From the NCBI GenBank assembly GCA_017458805.1, contig JAFTAC010000318.1:1-8506 (forward strand): DNA of 8,506 bases, written 5' to 3'. The notes beneath the pieces were generated by a model. That model searched no databases. It was not told the origin of the DNA and saw only the letters and a program-made list of their open reading frames with translations. Position 1 is the stretch's first letter, and the number at the start of each line of letters is the position of its first letter. This stretch comes from Victivallales bacterium (GTDB taxonomy: Bacteria > Verrucomicrobiota > Lentisphaeria > Oligosphaerales > Oligosphaeraceae). The translations under genes were made by a program, and so were the position numbers. Below are positions 1 through 8,335 of this stretch, piece after piece.

Positions 1-2052
1 ACCTGGTCGCTCTATGACAACATCATGAACTGCCACCGCCTTCGGGACCCAGGAGGCATCGGCTTTTGCAGCTGGTACAAGCTGCCGAGCATCCGCAAGA
101 CCTTCATCCGCCAGACATGGGAAAAAACCGCTGTGCTGACACTTGCACTGGACGGCAAGCCCGTAACCTTCTCTCCTGTCGATACGGAGAGCTTCTGGGA
201 CTGCGACCGCTTGACAGTCACCTTTTCCGCCGAAGGCGTCACCATTCGCGAGGAAATCGCGATTCTCGACGACAGCGTCGGGCTTCGCATCCACGCTACG
301 GGCTTGAAAGGGAAAAAGGGCCATTGGACGCTGACCTTGAAAAGCATGTGCCAAGGCACAGGACGCATTGAAAACGGGGTAGTCAGATTCGACATGGACC
401 GCGACTGCCTGAAAGGCTACACCCACTACTTTGCGCTGAACCGGCCTGAAATCAACAAGGCACTCTTCCAAGAGAGCAAGGTGAAACCCATCCGCTCCTC
501 ATACGGCAGCCAGGAGATGATTGACACCGAATCGCACGCCGTCATCGAAATCCCGCTGGACGGTGCAGACGATTCCTTCGACTGCTTCCTGGTGGCCTCA
601 GTCACCGCTTCACCAGGCCCTGCGGAGGCGGCAAAGCTCGCTGCACTGACGGCAACGCCCGAACGCTTTTTTGCACAACGCCGCCAGGAGTGGGCGGATT
701 ACTTTCAGATGACAGTGCCCGCCTTTGCCAGCAGCGACCTCTGGCTGACGCAGTTCTATGCATGGAGCTACTATACCTTCAAAGCGGACTGCTACCGCCG
801 CCCAGACGGTTCACCAGACTACATCTGCCCTTCGAAAGAGGGGGACTGGCTGCCCTTCAACTGGGATGAAGACTCTGCTCATATCGTCACAGGCGCGCGC
901 TGGCTCGAAGGGCCTTCCGAACTGGCCATGGTCGAGCGGATGGTCTTTCACTTCCTGCGACCCAGCTCTCCGCTCAATTTCGGGCTGACCACCATCTCCG
1001 GCTGGGAGTATTTCCTTCGCACAGGCGATCTTGATTTCCTGCAACGCCTCTACGACGCGGTGATTGGCAACAGCGGCAAATATGCAAAATACATGAAGGA
1101 CGGCATGATTTTCCAGACCGACAGCTTTCTCGTGGGCTGGGACAATTCCATACGCTACGCCTGGGGCGGCTTCAACAAGAACCTGAACAAGTTCGAGCGT
1201 CCAATCCTGCCAGTTGATCTCAACAGCTATCGTGTGCGCGAGCTGGAAATCCTCGCACAGGCCGCCGATCTGCTTGGCAAGTCTGACGATGCGACTCGCC
1301 ACCGCACCGAGGCACGTGCGCTGGCCAGGCGCATCAACACCCTGATGTGGGATGAGGAAAGCGGTTTCTACTACGACATCTTCGCCGACGACTACACCCA
1401 GCTCCGCTGCCGTGCCGCCAGTGGCTTCACACCGTTGATGGCGGGCATCCCCAGCCAGGCGCAGGCACAGAAGGTGATGGCGCTGCTGAAAGACCCGCAG
1501 GAGTTCGGCAGCCGCTACGCCGTGCTGACCATCGCACTGAGCTACCCAGAGCGCAGCCACACCTGGTCTGGCGACATCTGCGGGCGAAACAACTATCTTG
1601 TTGAAGTCGGCCTGGCACGGTACGACCGCGATTCCACCGCGTGGATTACCCGCAAAACTATGGAGCTGTTCATGCGCCCTCAAGGCGGCTACGCATCGGG
1701 CTACCAGAAGCCCGACCGACTGGTGAACAACCATATCCTGTTCATAACCGAAATGGCGGGCGGCCTGGACATGATGGTCAGGCACGTCATCGGCTTCACG
1801 CCTGACCCCGACGGCTTCTCCATCCTGCCAGCAGCGCTTGACCCCCAAACCGACTACTTGACGTGGGCCATCAATTACCGCAGCCACCGCGTGGAGATCT
1901 TCTGGGACCGCCCCAATGACGGTGCCATGCAGTTCCCTGGTGTGCAGGAGGGCTATACGGTGCGCGTCGATGGAGCCCCTGTGCTGCACGATGCGCAACT
2001 CCCAACAAAACGCCACCTAGTGAAGCTGGCAAATCCTGCAATGCACAAATGA
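1..2052 (+). CDS. GH63/GH37-like (MGH1-type) glycoside hydrolase, 5' end missing
   Basis: The frame is open from base 1 (first residues TWSLYDNI). The Met at base 25 is therefore probably internal and the true start lies outside the window. The visible part has 683 residues, numbered here from base 1. The layout fits a clan GH-G enzyme: an N-terminal beta-rich region to about 215, an (alpha/alpha)6 barrel at about 230-600, and a small C-terminal beta region starting near IGFTPDPDGF. Barrel motifs are FNWDEDSAH (W288), VGWDNSIR (D381), LMWDEESGFYYD (W450) and HTWSGDICGRNNYLVE (W522). In trehalase and GH63 enzymes the Asp of the GWD-x-S-x-R type motif is the general acid, so D381 is the likely acid. 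E584 in FITEMAGG is one candidate base, less certain. Substrate cannot be read off: glucosides, mannosylglycerate-type or mannosyl oligosaccharides are possible. It converges on the GH42-like gene and ends in TGA. A GH78/GH65-like relative is a less likely alternative. Confidence 0.85.
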   Translation, partial: TWSLYDNIMNCHRLRDPGGIGFCSWYKLPSIRKTFIRQTWEKTAVLTLALDGKPVTFSPVDTESFWDCDRLTVTFSAEGVTIREEIAILDDSVGLRIHATGLKGKKGHWTLTLKSMCQGTGRIENGVVRFDMDRDCLKGYTHYFALNRPEINKALFQESKVKPIRSSYGSQEMIDTESHAVIEIPLDGADDSFDCFLVASVTASPGPAEAAKLAALTATPERFFAQRRQEWADYFQMTVPAFASSDLWLTQFYAWSYYTFKADCYRRPDGSPDYICPSKEGDWLPFNWDEDSAHIVTGARWLEGPSELAMVERMVFHFLRPSSPLNFGLTTISGWEYFLRTGDLDFLQRLYDAVIGNSGKYAKYMKDGMIFQTDSFLVGWDNSIRYAWGGFNKNLNKFERPILPVDLNSYRVRELEILAQAADLLGKSDDATRHRTEARALARRINTLMWDEESGFYYDIFADDYTQLRCRAASGFTPLMAGIPSQAQAQKVMALLKDPQEFGSRYAVLTIALSYPERSHTWSGDICGRNNYLVEVGLARYDRDSTAWITRKTMELFMRPQGGYASGYQKPDRLVNNHILFITEMAGGLDMMVRHVIGFTPDPDGFSILPAALDPQTDYLTWAINYRSHRVEIFWDRPNDGAMQFPGVQEGYTVRVDGAPVLHDAQLPTKRHLVKLANPAMHK

Positions 2053-2144
2053 ACAGAAATAAAGCAACTGTTCAGACCCGAAGGCATGCTACACCCGACA
2101 GAATTGAATCAAACGTGTTTTTGACGTATGATCCTTTTTTGCGG

Positions 2145-5100
2145 TTATTCCTTTGCTCTCTGAAGCATGAACTGCTTGGTTGAGCTTAAGCCAGTAGCCA
2201 CATCGAGGAGGATAGCCGAGTATGTGCCGTGGGGCGCGTTGAAGCTGAACGCCAGAAGCGGCAGATTCTCCTGACGGTCGAAAACCACCGTCTTTACGAT
2301 GTTTTCCGATGGGTCGAGTATCTGGAGGCGATAAACCCTGCCTGGCGCGAGAGCTGGCGGCGTGAAGGTTAGCGGCTGTCCAACGATGCCATCCGCTATT
2401 TCGAACTTGGGCGGTGTCTGCACGGATTTGAAGAAGGCAAATTGTTGCAGAGGACCGTTTTCGAATGAAACATAGAGTTTGTCACTCAAGAAGCAGGCCT
2501 TCCCCTTCTCCCCTTGGTAGGCATATCCCAAATCGGGCAGTGTGATGGTCATGCGACGGTCTGGAGCCCCGACCTTGTAAACCTTCTGGAACATCTTTGG
2601 CACACGAACAAAGTCGTTAACGGCCAAAATGCTGTAGAGCGTGAAATCGGGGTTCTCCCGCACGCGGATCATGACATCCTTGACGGGCTCGGAAACCTCG
2701 AAAAGGGGCTTCACGGGGACGATTTTGTCCAGCATCGCATCAAACGGCGTTTCTTCGGAGGCGTTCAGCTGGGCATCTGCCAGCGCAAAGTTGAGGAGTA
2801 TCGCCTTGCCCCTGCCATGGATACGTGTCTGGAACGGGGTATCCCGCATATAGACATCCTTCGCCTTGAAACGCTTCGAGTCAAGATTCCGCCGCTGAGG
2901 TATTGACAGACGCGCGAAAACATTTTCGCCGAAGAGTTCAGGCAAGACGCTGTCCTTTCGCGGAGCAAGATGCTCGTTCAGCACGCCTGGCGTGAAGTCG
3001 GCAATGACGGTACCGCCGTTGAATACGAACTGGCGTATCGCCTCTGCCTCCTTGTCGCTCAGGGCGGCGGTGCTGCACAGGAACAGCACACGGCACTTCC
3101 TCAGGCGATCCAAAGTCCGCGCGGAGACGAACTCAATGCCCTCGCCACGGTGGTAGGCCCATTCCAGCACGGGAGTGATGGTCTGGGGATCCCAGAAGCT
3201 GTGGGACCACTCGTTCATATCCAGCGTCTCGTCCTGAAGCCCCCACATGCGGGACTTGGCGGCTGGGTCGCCACAGCGCGGATCCAGCAGCAAGGCCGTC
3301 TGTGACTTGGGACTCCAGTAAACCATCACGCCACGCTGCATCAGCTTGTTTCGAACCAGCAGCTGGCCAACCCCCTCGTTCAGCTGTTTCATCGTCTCAG
3401 CCTGGGAGAGACCGAATTCGGAGATTCGACCATCGGCGGCGAGGATGGAGTGGTTATGGCCTGGCCATGCAAGGTAGTATGAGTTGGTGTTGATGGAGCC
3501 CTTCACGAGCCCCTCAAGGAGAATCAGCGGATAGCGGATGCGCCCGCCGTGCGTGTTGTTGGGGTAGCCGCCGTGCCACGTCGTGCGGATGGCTGCCTTG
3601 CAGAAACTGCGCATCACTTCGTCGTTGACGCAGTGCGAATAGGGGCCGTAGTAGTCCAGCTGCCCCATGGTCAGTTCAATGTCACCGCAGGCGCTTCCTT
3701 CCATGCCTACGTAGGAACCTGGGTCGAGCTTCTGGATTTCCTTGCGCAGGAATGCCAGGCCGTCGGCATACATTTTCTCCATATACGCGCGGTGGTCGCC
3801 CCAGGCGGCAAAATTCTTTGTATTCCTTCCTTCGGTCACGGGGACGTCTTCAAAGCTGGCGTATTTGGTTCTCCAGTTGGCGTTCAGCTCCTGAATGGTG
3901 CCATATTCGTGCTGGAGGAACTGCCTGAAGTAGAAGTTGTCGAACGAGCTGTAGCCAGCCTGGTAGCTGAAGCGCAGCTCGTCGCCTAAATCATAGAGGG
4001 CGGGCTTGAGTTCGCGTATCATCTTCCCTGCCATTTCCCTCCAGTACTGCTGCACATTGGGGCGGTAGAAGCAATAGTCGCCATCGGGCACCAGTGAAGA
4101 AAAGAGGGCATTTTTCGGCAGGACAACGCGCCCGTTTTCGTCTGCATTGAGGCTGTAGCGGATGCCGCTCGTGTATGTGACGAGCCGCTGATTGAGCTTG
4201 GCAGTGCGGGTCACATAGCTTCCGTCGCCTGCGCTCAGCCCCATACGAAAACCGAGCTTGTCAACCACTTGCATCGCGATGGATTCACTGCGCGCAACAC
4301 ACCACATCAGCTGTTCGTAGTCTGCAAAATTCCTGTTCGGGAAATAGAGTTCCTTTTCCTCGATGGCGACAGACTTCTTGTTGATGGGATGGTGCACAGT
4401 CACACGGAGATAACCTGCCATCGTCGGGAGGCAGTGCTTCTCAACAGTAAACGCTACCTCTTTCTGCCCTGCTTCCAGAGCAATGCTCTTCTTGAACCAA
4501 ATGCGCCCGTATGGGGAGTCGAGAAGCTCAATCGTGGCAGTTGATGCGTCTCCAAAAGGCTGTTCTATGGTAAATTTACCTGCAAACTCCGCGTATGGGT
4601 CCACAGTTCGCGGGATGTCAATGGTGATTGTACCGACAGGCGACGGGATGGTTTCTGACTTGACGGCAAAGGCGCCAGTTCCACTCATGAAATCATGGTA
4701 GTAGGTTCCAGCTGGCATATTCTCGCCATTCCACACATTGTTCCATCGGTCGCGTATGCGGCGCTTTGGCTTTTCAAGCTCTAAGGAAAAACCTGCTGCA
4801 TAACGGATGAACTGCCCGATTCCCGCCAGCTGGGTGTGGTACTGGCTGCGCCACGTGGAGTCATATTCAGGCGGCGAGACCAACGAAAACGGTTCGTTGG
4901 CGGGAAGGCTTTTCTTCCACTTCAGCAGCACCACCCTGCCGGAACCATACGTCCAGGCCGTTGCATCGGCGTCTATCCAGCTTTCGACAGGTGCGGGTTT
5001 TGGTTCGCCAGACGGCAGCATCTCCTCTCTCGGCTTGTCCGCCGACAGATTGACAATGAGCAGACCCGTACCACGAAAAACCATGGCCAGCACTTTTCGG

Positions 5101-5519
5101 CGCGAAGCGTCGGGGAGGACGCCCAAGTCATGGGAGCCGATAACCACCACGTTCCAGGGCTTGGCGGCAAGCTTGTCGTGAAGCTCCTTCTGCTTGGACT
5201 CCGCATCAGTCCCCGTCATATAGCTCTCATATTGGTTCTTGTAAACCAGCTCCGTCCTGCTGCCGCAGAGAACTGCCCCGAATTCGGATGGCATCAACTG
5301 CATCAGCTCCACGGCGTCCCGTGCTCCTATGCGCGGGAGAATAAAGAGTATTTTGGGTTGAAGCTCCGCCAGTTCCGCCATGGGATGACAGGGCGTCTTG
5401 AAGTCCATGGTCACTTCATTGAGATAGCTGCCGTCATGCCACGGCTCCGCACTTGCCACGGAAATGGCAATTATACAATAAAAGACAATGGATTTTAGCA
5501 ATTTAGTCAAGTTCATCAT
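2145..5519 (-). CDS. Secreted GH42-like (beta-galactosidase-type) multidomain protein
   Basis: It encodes 1124 residues. Residues 1-24 form a signal peptide: Lys-bearing n-region, core IVFYCIIAISV, and a likely cleavage after ASA, so the protein is probably exported. Residues about 55-165 look like a GATase/ThuA-like alpha/beta region (ILFILPRIGARD, WNVVVIGSHDLGVLP). Residues about 290-395 look like a beta-sandwich. Residues about 400-730 resemble the GH42 barrel: LYDLGDEL supplies E514 as the probable acid/base, and FRQFLQHEYGTIQELNANW with SFEDVP is a typical GH42 stretch. Residues about 780-910 resemble the GH42 trimerisation domain (VLFLCSTAALSDKEAEAIRQ, FNGGTVIADFTPG). The rest is probably beta domains. 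Classical GH42 enzymes are about 650-700 residues, so this is much longer. The nucleophile Glu is not obvious by eye. The start ATG-ATG follows AGAGGG. The gene lies 197 bp after the GH38 gene on the same strand. Galactosidase activity is inferred from the fold only. Confidence 0.85.
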   Translation of the reverse strand: MMNLTKLLKSIVFYCIIAISVASAEPWHDGSYLNEVTMDFKTPCHPMAELAELQPKILFILPRIGARDAVELMQLMPSEFGAVLCGSRTELVYKNQYESYMTGTDAESKQKELHDKLAAKPWNVVVIGSHDLGVLPDASRRKVLAMVFRGTGLLIVNLSADKPREEMLPSGEPKPAPVESWIDADATAWTYGSGRVVLLKWKKSLPANEPFSLVSPPEYDSTWRSQYHTQLAGIGQFIRYAAGFSLELEKPKRRIRDRWNNVWNGENMPAGTYYHDFMSGTGAFAVKSETIPSPVGTITIDIPRTVDPYAEFAGKFTIEQPFGDASTATIELLDSPYGRIWFKKSIALEAGQKEVAFTVEKHCLPTMAGYLRVTVHHPINKKSVAIEEKELYFPNRNFADYEQLMWCVARSESIAMQVVDKLGFRMGLSAGDGSYVTRTAKLNQRLVTYTSGIRYSLNADENGRVVLPKNALFSSLVPDGDYCFYRPNVQQYWREMAGKMIRELKPALYDLGDELRFSYQAGYSSFDNFYFRQFLQHEYGTIQELNANWRTKYASFEDVPVTEGRNTKNFAAWGDHRAYMEKMYADGLAFLRKEIQKLDPGSYVGMEGSACGDIELTMGQLDYYGPYSHCVNDEVMRSFCKAAIRTTWHGGYPNNTHGGRIRYPLILLEGLVKGSINTNSYYLAWPGHNHSILAADGRISEFGLSQAETMKQLNEGVGQLLVRNKLMQRGVMVYWSPKSQTALLLDPRCGDPAAKSRMWGLQDETLDMNEWSHSFWDPQTITPVLEWAYHRGEGIEFVSARTLDRLRKCRVLFLCSTAALSDKEAEAIRQFVFNGGTVIADFTPGVLNEHLAPRKDSVLPELFGENVFARLSIPQRRNLDSKRFKAKDVYMRDTPFQTRIHGRGKAILLNFALADAQLNASEETPFDAMLDKIVPVKPLFEVSEPVKDVMIRVRENPDFTLYSILAVNDFVRVPKMFQKVYKVGAPDRRMTITLPDLGYAYQGEKGKACFLSDKLYVSFENGPLQQFAFFKSVQTPPKFEIADGIVGQPLTFTPPALAPGRVYRLQILDPSENIVKTVVFDRQENLPLLAFSFNAPHGTYSAILLDVATGLSSTKQFMLQRAKE

Positions 5520-5524
5520 ATATT

Positions 5525-5530
5525 CCCTCT
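5525..5530 (-). promoter_or_regulatory. Shine-Dalgarno of the GH42-like gene
   Basis: On the minus strand AGAGGG lies 5 nt before the first ATG (5519-5517) and 8 nt before the second, adjacent ATG (5516-5514). The second Met has the more usual spacing and may be the real start, which would shorten the signal peptide by one residue. The site supports translation starting here rather than further upstream, where the AT-rich leader is not coding. Confidence 0.6.
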
Positions 5531-5596
5531 GGTATATCCTTGATTATGGGTGTCTTCAAAGTAACTCTGAAGGCAAAAAATTCCCATCCAATATAT

Positions 5597-5625
5597 AACA
5601 TAATGCCAAAAAGGGTAATAAGCAA
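5597..5625 (-). promoter_or_regulatory. Possible sigma70-type promoter for the GH42-like gene
   Basis: In the AT-rich gap, minus-strand TTGCTT (5625-5620) is followed after 17 nt by TATGTT (5602-5597). Matches to consensus are 3/6 and 4/6. An alternative -10, TATATT (5595-5590), is better but lacks a paired -35. The candidate sits about 80 nt before the start codon and touches a 12-bp palindrome at 5626-5637, which would suit an operator next to the -35. Composition alone can generate such matches, so this is weak. Confidence 0.25.
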
Positions 5626-5670
5626 ATACAATTGTATGATAAAAGGTGGTATCATTAAGAAATCTTAATG
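5626..5670. promoter_or_regulatory. Three adjoining inverted repeats in the intergenic leader
   Basis: Three inverted repeats lie end to end between the GH38 stop and the GH42-like gene. The first is the perfect 12-bp palindrome ATACAATTGTAT (5626-5637). The second is ATGATA (5636-5641) with TATCAT (5650-5655) across 8 nt. The third is CATTAAGA (5653-5660) with TCTTAATG (5663-5670) across 2 nt. Neighbouring repeats share two or three bases, so they cannot all form fully at once. Stems are AT-rich and no long T-run follows directly on the minus strand, so an intrinsic terminator is not convincing. They could be operator sites for a regulator of the GH42-like gene, or a weak 3' end for the GH38 transcript. 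Confidence 0.4.
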
Positions 5671-5716
5671 AGCGGATGGGCCTGTGGCTTGGCAGACGGT
5701 GCGCTTACTTGTGGGG

Positions 5717-8335
5717 CTATGCCTTGACGACTGCAAGGGGCGGCAAGTGCCCGCGGTAGCGGCGGCCCTGGAGGGTGAAGTCGTAATCGACGGGATAATC
5801 TGCCAGGTTCTCCAGCCAGAGCTCATTGGCGTGCACAGGGTGGAAGCGGATTGCGCTAGTTTCACCTGCGCCAGGCTCCCTTGCACAAGACGGAGCTTGT
5901 GCATCTCCATGCCTCCCTGCGCCAGGCTCCCTTGCGCCAGGCTGAGCTGGCGCATCTCCATGCCTCCCTGCGCCAGGCTCCCTTGCACAAGACGGAGCTT
6001 GTGCATCTCCATGCACAGTGGGCAGCTCGTAGGCGCATGAGAGGGAGAGTGCCTCTTCGGCGCAACGCTGCGCCGTGGGGGCGCTATAGTCGCCGTCATT
6101 CAGGAAGAGGGAGTATTCGAAGGTGTCCAGAACCTGGCTCCAGGCCCAGGCGTCGGTGTTGCAGATGTTGTTGTATAGCAGGCCGTAGATGTGGCCATTG
6201 TCGTAGTTGTCGGGAATCTGGCGGTACCAGCGGGCCACGTTCATGCCACCGAAGCTGAGGCCTGGAGCGTCCTTGCAGACAAGCACGGAATGGAAGCCAT
6301 TCCCCTCAACGGCGGCGTAGCGCGAGCAAAAGACCACGTCGAAAAGGGAGCCAGGCAGGAGCTCCTTGGTGGGTGTGACGGTTCCAAAGTTCTGGTCGTA
6401 GTGCACCCCGTCCTTGCGCCCTGACAACGGGAAGGCGGCGTAGTAGGTCTCCTTCCAGGGGCATTCAGGCTTGTTCAGGCGCACGGAAAAGTCGATGCGC
6501 GGTTCGCGCTTCCAGATGGTGATGCGGGTTTCCACAGCGGCGCTGCCAACGTGCGAATTGCCCTGCACCTGGCAGAAAAACTCGTTGTCCGCAACAAGAG
6601 AGGCCGTGAAATGCTCTTCCTTGAAGCGCCTGCGGTTGGTGACCTCCATCATGCTGGCAAGTTCGTTCTCAATGGGGCAGTTCAGCAACTCCTCGCCGCA
6701 GACGCCGCCGATGTGAAGCCCTTCGGGGGCCGTGGCAAAGCAGTGCCCTGAGCGGTCGAAGATGGAGATGAGGCGCCCCCGCGAGAAGCAGAGCTTCAGC
6801 GCATCGGTTTCAATGATATCTGGCACGGATGTTGGGGTAAAGGCAGGCACTTGTAGCTTTCCGACATGCGGCGTGTAGTTGCGCGTGCCCAGTGCAGGCA
6901 CGTTCTCCGCATAAAAAAGATAGGTGCTACTGGCGAGTTTCACGAAAGGCACTTCGTGCCCTTGGGGTAACGACGACGCCTCGTCGTCGATTTGGTCATC
7001 CGTAATGGAGGCAAACTGCGCTGTGTCGCGGTTGGCGTAGCAGGTGACGTAGCCGCTGACGGGATGCGGTGCGGCGTTGTGTACGGCAAAGACGGGCTCA
7101 CCTGGAACGAACTGCTGCCCGCGCAGCTGCTCCAGCAGGTAGCCAGCCTGACGGCGCGCATTGATGGGGTAGGCGGCCTTCGTCTCCCAGCTCCTGCGCA
7201 GGCGGTCAAAAACGCTGGCGGTAAGCCCTTCGCCGCTGCCCTTGCCGTTGTTCGCCTGATAGCGGTACTGCCACTTCCAATTGGAGTTGCCAACCGTGTG
7301 GTCAGCGGTCATCTGCAAATCCCGCAGAATGCCGTCGTCTTCGCCGCCGTGAAGCAGAACCTCTTCATAAATGCGTTGCGCCTGGCGGTGTGCCTTGCAT
7401 GTGGAGGGAGCGTGCAGGAGGCGGATAATCCACGGATCTGTGACCACCCCTTCAACCTCTGGAATGCTCTTCCCGTACTTCTCCTCCATGCACTTGAAGA
7501 AGGAGGCGGAGGTGCCTAGCTCAATGACGGGGAAGCGTCCAGAGGCGTTCAAGGCCTCCACTATGCGCGCGATTTCAGGGCAGGGGCCATAGTTGTCCAT
7601 GCCCACCTGCAGCAGAATATCCTCGTAGGGGTAGTGCTCGCGCTCAAGGCGCTCGAAAAGCTCTTTTAGAAGCCGCTCGGTGTTTTCCAGCGGGTCCACG
7701 CCTTCTGGCGCATGGAGATAAGGCCAGATGAGATAGGAGATGCCCATTCCATAGACGGCCAGGTTGTGCGCTTTTTCGGGCAGAAGCTGCCTGTCGATGC
7801 CTAGGTTCCAGACCAGTGTTTTGCAGCCATCGGGGGTCTTGTGGTAGAAGAGATGCGGAAGCTCCGCCCAAGGGAGATAGGCCTGGCAGGAGCCCACGCC
7901 CGCGATGAAGTAGCGCACCCCATATTCGCTCAGGATGTTCGGCACATAGCGGGACCAGCCGCCGATGTCATCCAATATCGCCGTATTCACCTGGAAGCCA
8001 TGCTTTTTGGCCATCTCCGTCGATTTGGAGACATTCTGCACGAGCTCTGGCGAGGAAGCGGTATCCGTCAGCATCTGCATGTAGAAGGCACCGCACTCGA
8101 ACTGTCCGCTCTGGAGTAGCGACAACAGGCGCTGCGCCATGGCTGGCGAGCGACGCTTCAGGTAGAACTCCAGAAGCGAGCTGCTCTCCAGCGTCCAGTG
8201 AAAATGCGGGTCGGCCTGTCCTAAGGCGACAGCCTGGTCCAGATGCCGCATCTGCTGCGAGATGACCTCCTCGGGAAGGTCAGTGTAGCCGATGTCGAAG
8301 TGTGTGTGGTGGATGAGGTGGATTTTCTTTATCAT
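5717..8335 (-). CDS. GH38-type alpha-mannosidase with an in-frame hairpin-repeat insertion
   Basis: It encodes 872 residues with no signal peptide, so it is probably cytoplasmic. GH38 enzymes are Zn-dependent retaining alpha-mannosidases. The N terminus MIKKIHLIHHTHFDIGYTD carries the H-x-D zinc motif (H12, D14) as in HSHNDPGW of the family. ILDDIGGWS (D122/D123) sits where the nucleophile motif DPFGHS is expected; D123 is the more likely nucleophile. TADHTVGNS (H346) is the likely counterpart of the HHDAITGT zinc-ligand segment. From about 410 onward the protein is beta-rich, as in GH38 C-terminal domains. Residues 776-824 are a Gly/Ala/Pro-rich insertion of three 17-residue repeats, after which normal sequence resumes (FHPVHANELWLENL) to the end. 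The Met at 8335 is chosen because the conserved motif begins 9 residues later; the frame stays open upstream, but only through the 34-bp repeats. No Shine-Dalgarno sits at normal spacing. A DUF5054-like GH38 relative is possible; mannose specificity is inferred. Confidence 0.87.
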   Translation of the reverse strand: MIKKIHLIHHTHFDIGYTDLPEEVISQQMRHLDQAVALGQADPHFHWTLESSSLLEFYLKRRSPAMAQRLLSLLQSGQFECGAFYMQMLTDTASSPELVQNVSKSTEMAKKHGFQVNTAILDDIGGWSRYVPNILSEYGVRYFIAGVGSCQAYLPWAELPHLFYHKTPDGCKTLVWNLGIDRQLLPEKAHNLAVYGMGISYLIWPYLHAPEGVDPLENTERLLKELFERLEREHYPYEDILLQVGMDNYGPCPEIARIVEALNASGRFPVIELGTSASFFKCMEEKYGKSIPEVEGVVTDPWIIRLLHAPSTCKAHRQAQRIYEEVLLHGGEDDGILRDLQMTADHTVGNSNWKWQYRYQANNGKGSGEGLTASVFDRLRRSWETKAAYPINARRQAGYLLEQLRGQQFVPGEPVFAVHNAAPHPVSGYVTCYANRDTAQFASITDDQIDDEASSLPQGHEVPFVKLASSTYLFYAENVPALGTRNYTPHVGKLQVPAFTPTSVPDIIETDALKLCFSRGRLISIFDRSGHCFATAPEGLHIGGVCGEELLNCPIENELASMMEVTNRRRFKEEHFTASLVADNEFFCQVQGNSHVGSAAVETRITIWKREPRIDFSVRLNKPECPWKETYYAAFPLSGRKDGVHYDQNFGTVTPTKELLPGSLFDVVFCSRYAAVEGNGFHSVLVCKDAPGLSFGGMNVARWYRQIPDNYDNGHIYGLLYNNICNTDAWAWSQVLDTFEYSLFLNDGDYSAPTAQRCAEEALSLSCAYELPTVHGDAQAPSCAREPGAGRHGDAPAQPGAREPGAGRHGDAQAPSCAREPGAGETSAIRFHPVHANELWLENLADYPVDYDFTLQGRRYRGHLPPLAVVKA
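5867..6019 (-). repeat. Three 51-bp in-frame tandem repeats with conserved hairpins
   Basis: Copies start at 5867, 5918 and 5969, with an exact period of 51 bp (17 codons); the third diverges after about 6014. Each carries an 8-bp inverted repeat around a 6-nt loop. On the plus strand, copies 1 and 3 have TGCACAAG / CTTGTGCA (5882-5889 with 5896-5903; 5984-5991 with 5998-6005). Copy 2 has TGCGCCAG / CTGGCGCA (5933-5940 with 5947-5954). The stem of copy 2 differs at two positions in each arm and both changes are matched, so pairing is kept. Because 51 is a multiple of three, the array adds units such as GDAQAPSCAREPGAGRH to the GH38 protein without breaking it. Confidence 0.95.

Noticed and set aside
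811..2016. 401-codon open frame antisense to the GH63-like gene
   Set aside because: It lies wholly within a gene with clear glycosidase motifs. GC-rich coding DNA often leaves the antisense frame open, and its translation shows no recognisable domain.
2051..2073. Terminator in the convergent gap (GAACAG with CTGTTC)
   Set aside because: The stem is only 6 bp with an 11-nt loop and no T-run follows; the rest of 2053-2144 shows no better hairpin on either strand.
4836..5498. 220-codon plus-strand open frame opposite the GH42-like N terminus
   Set aside because: It is antisense to the signal peptide and N-terminal region of a well-supported gene, with no start context or domain of its own.
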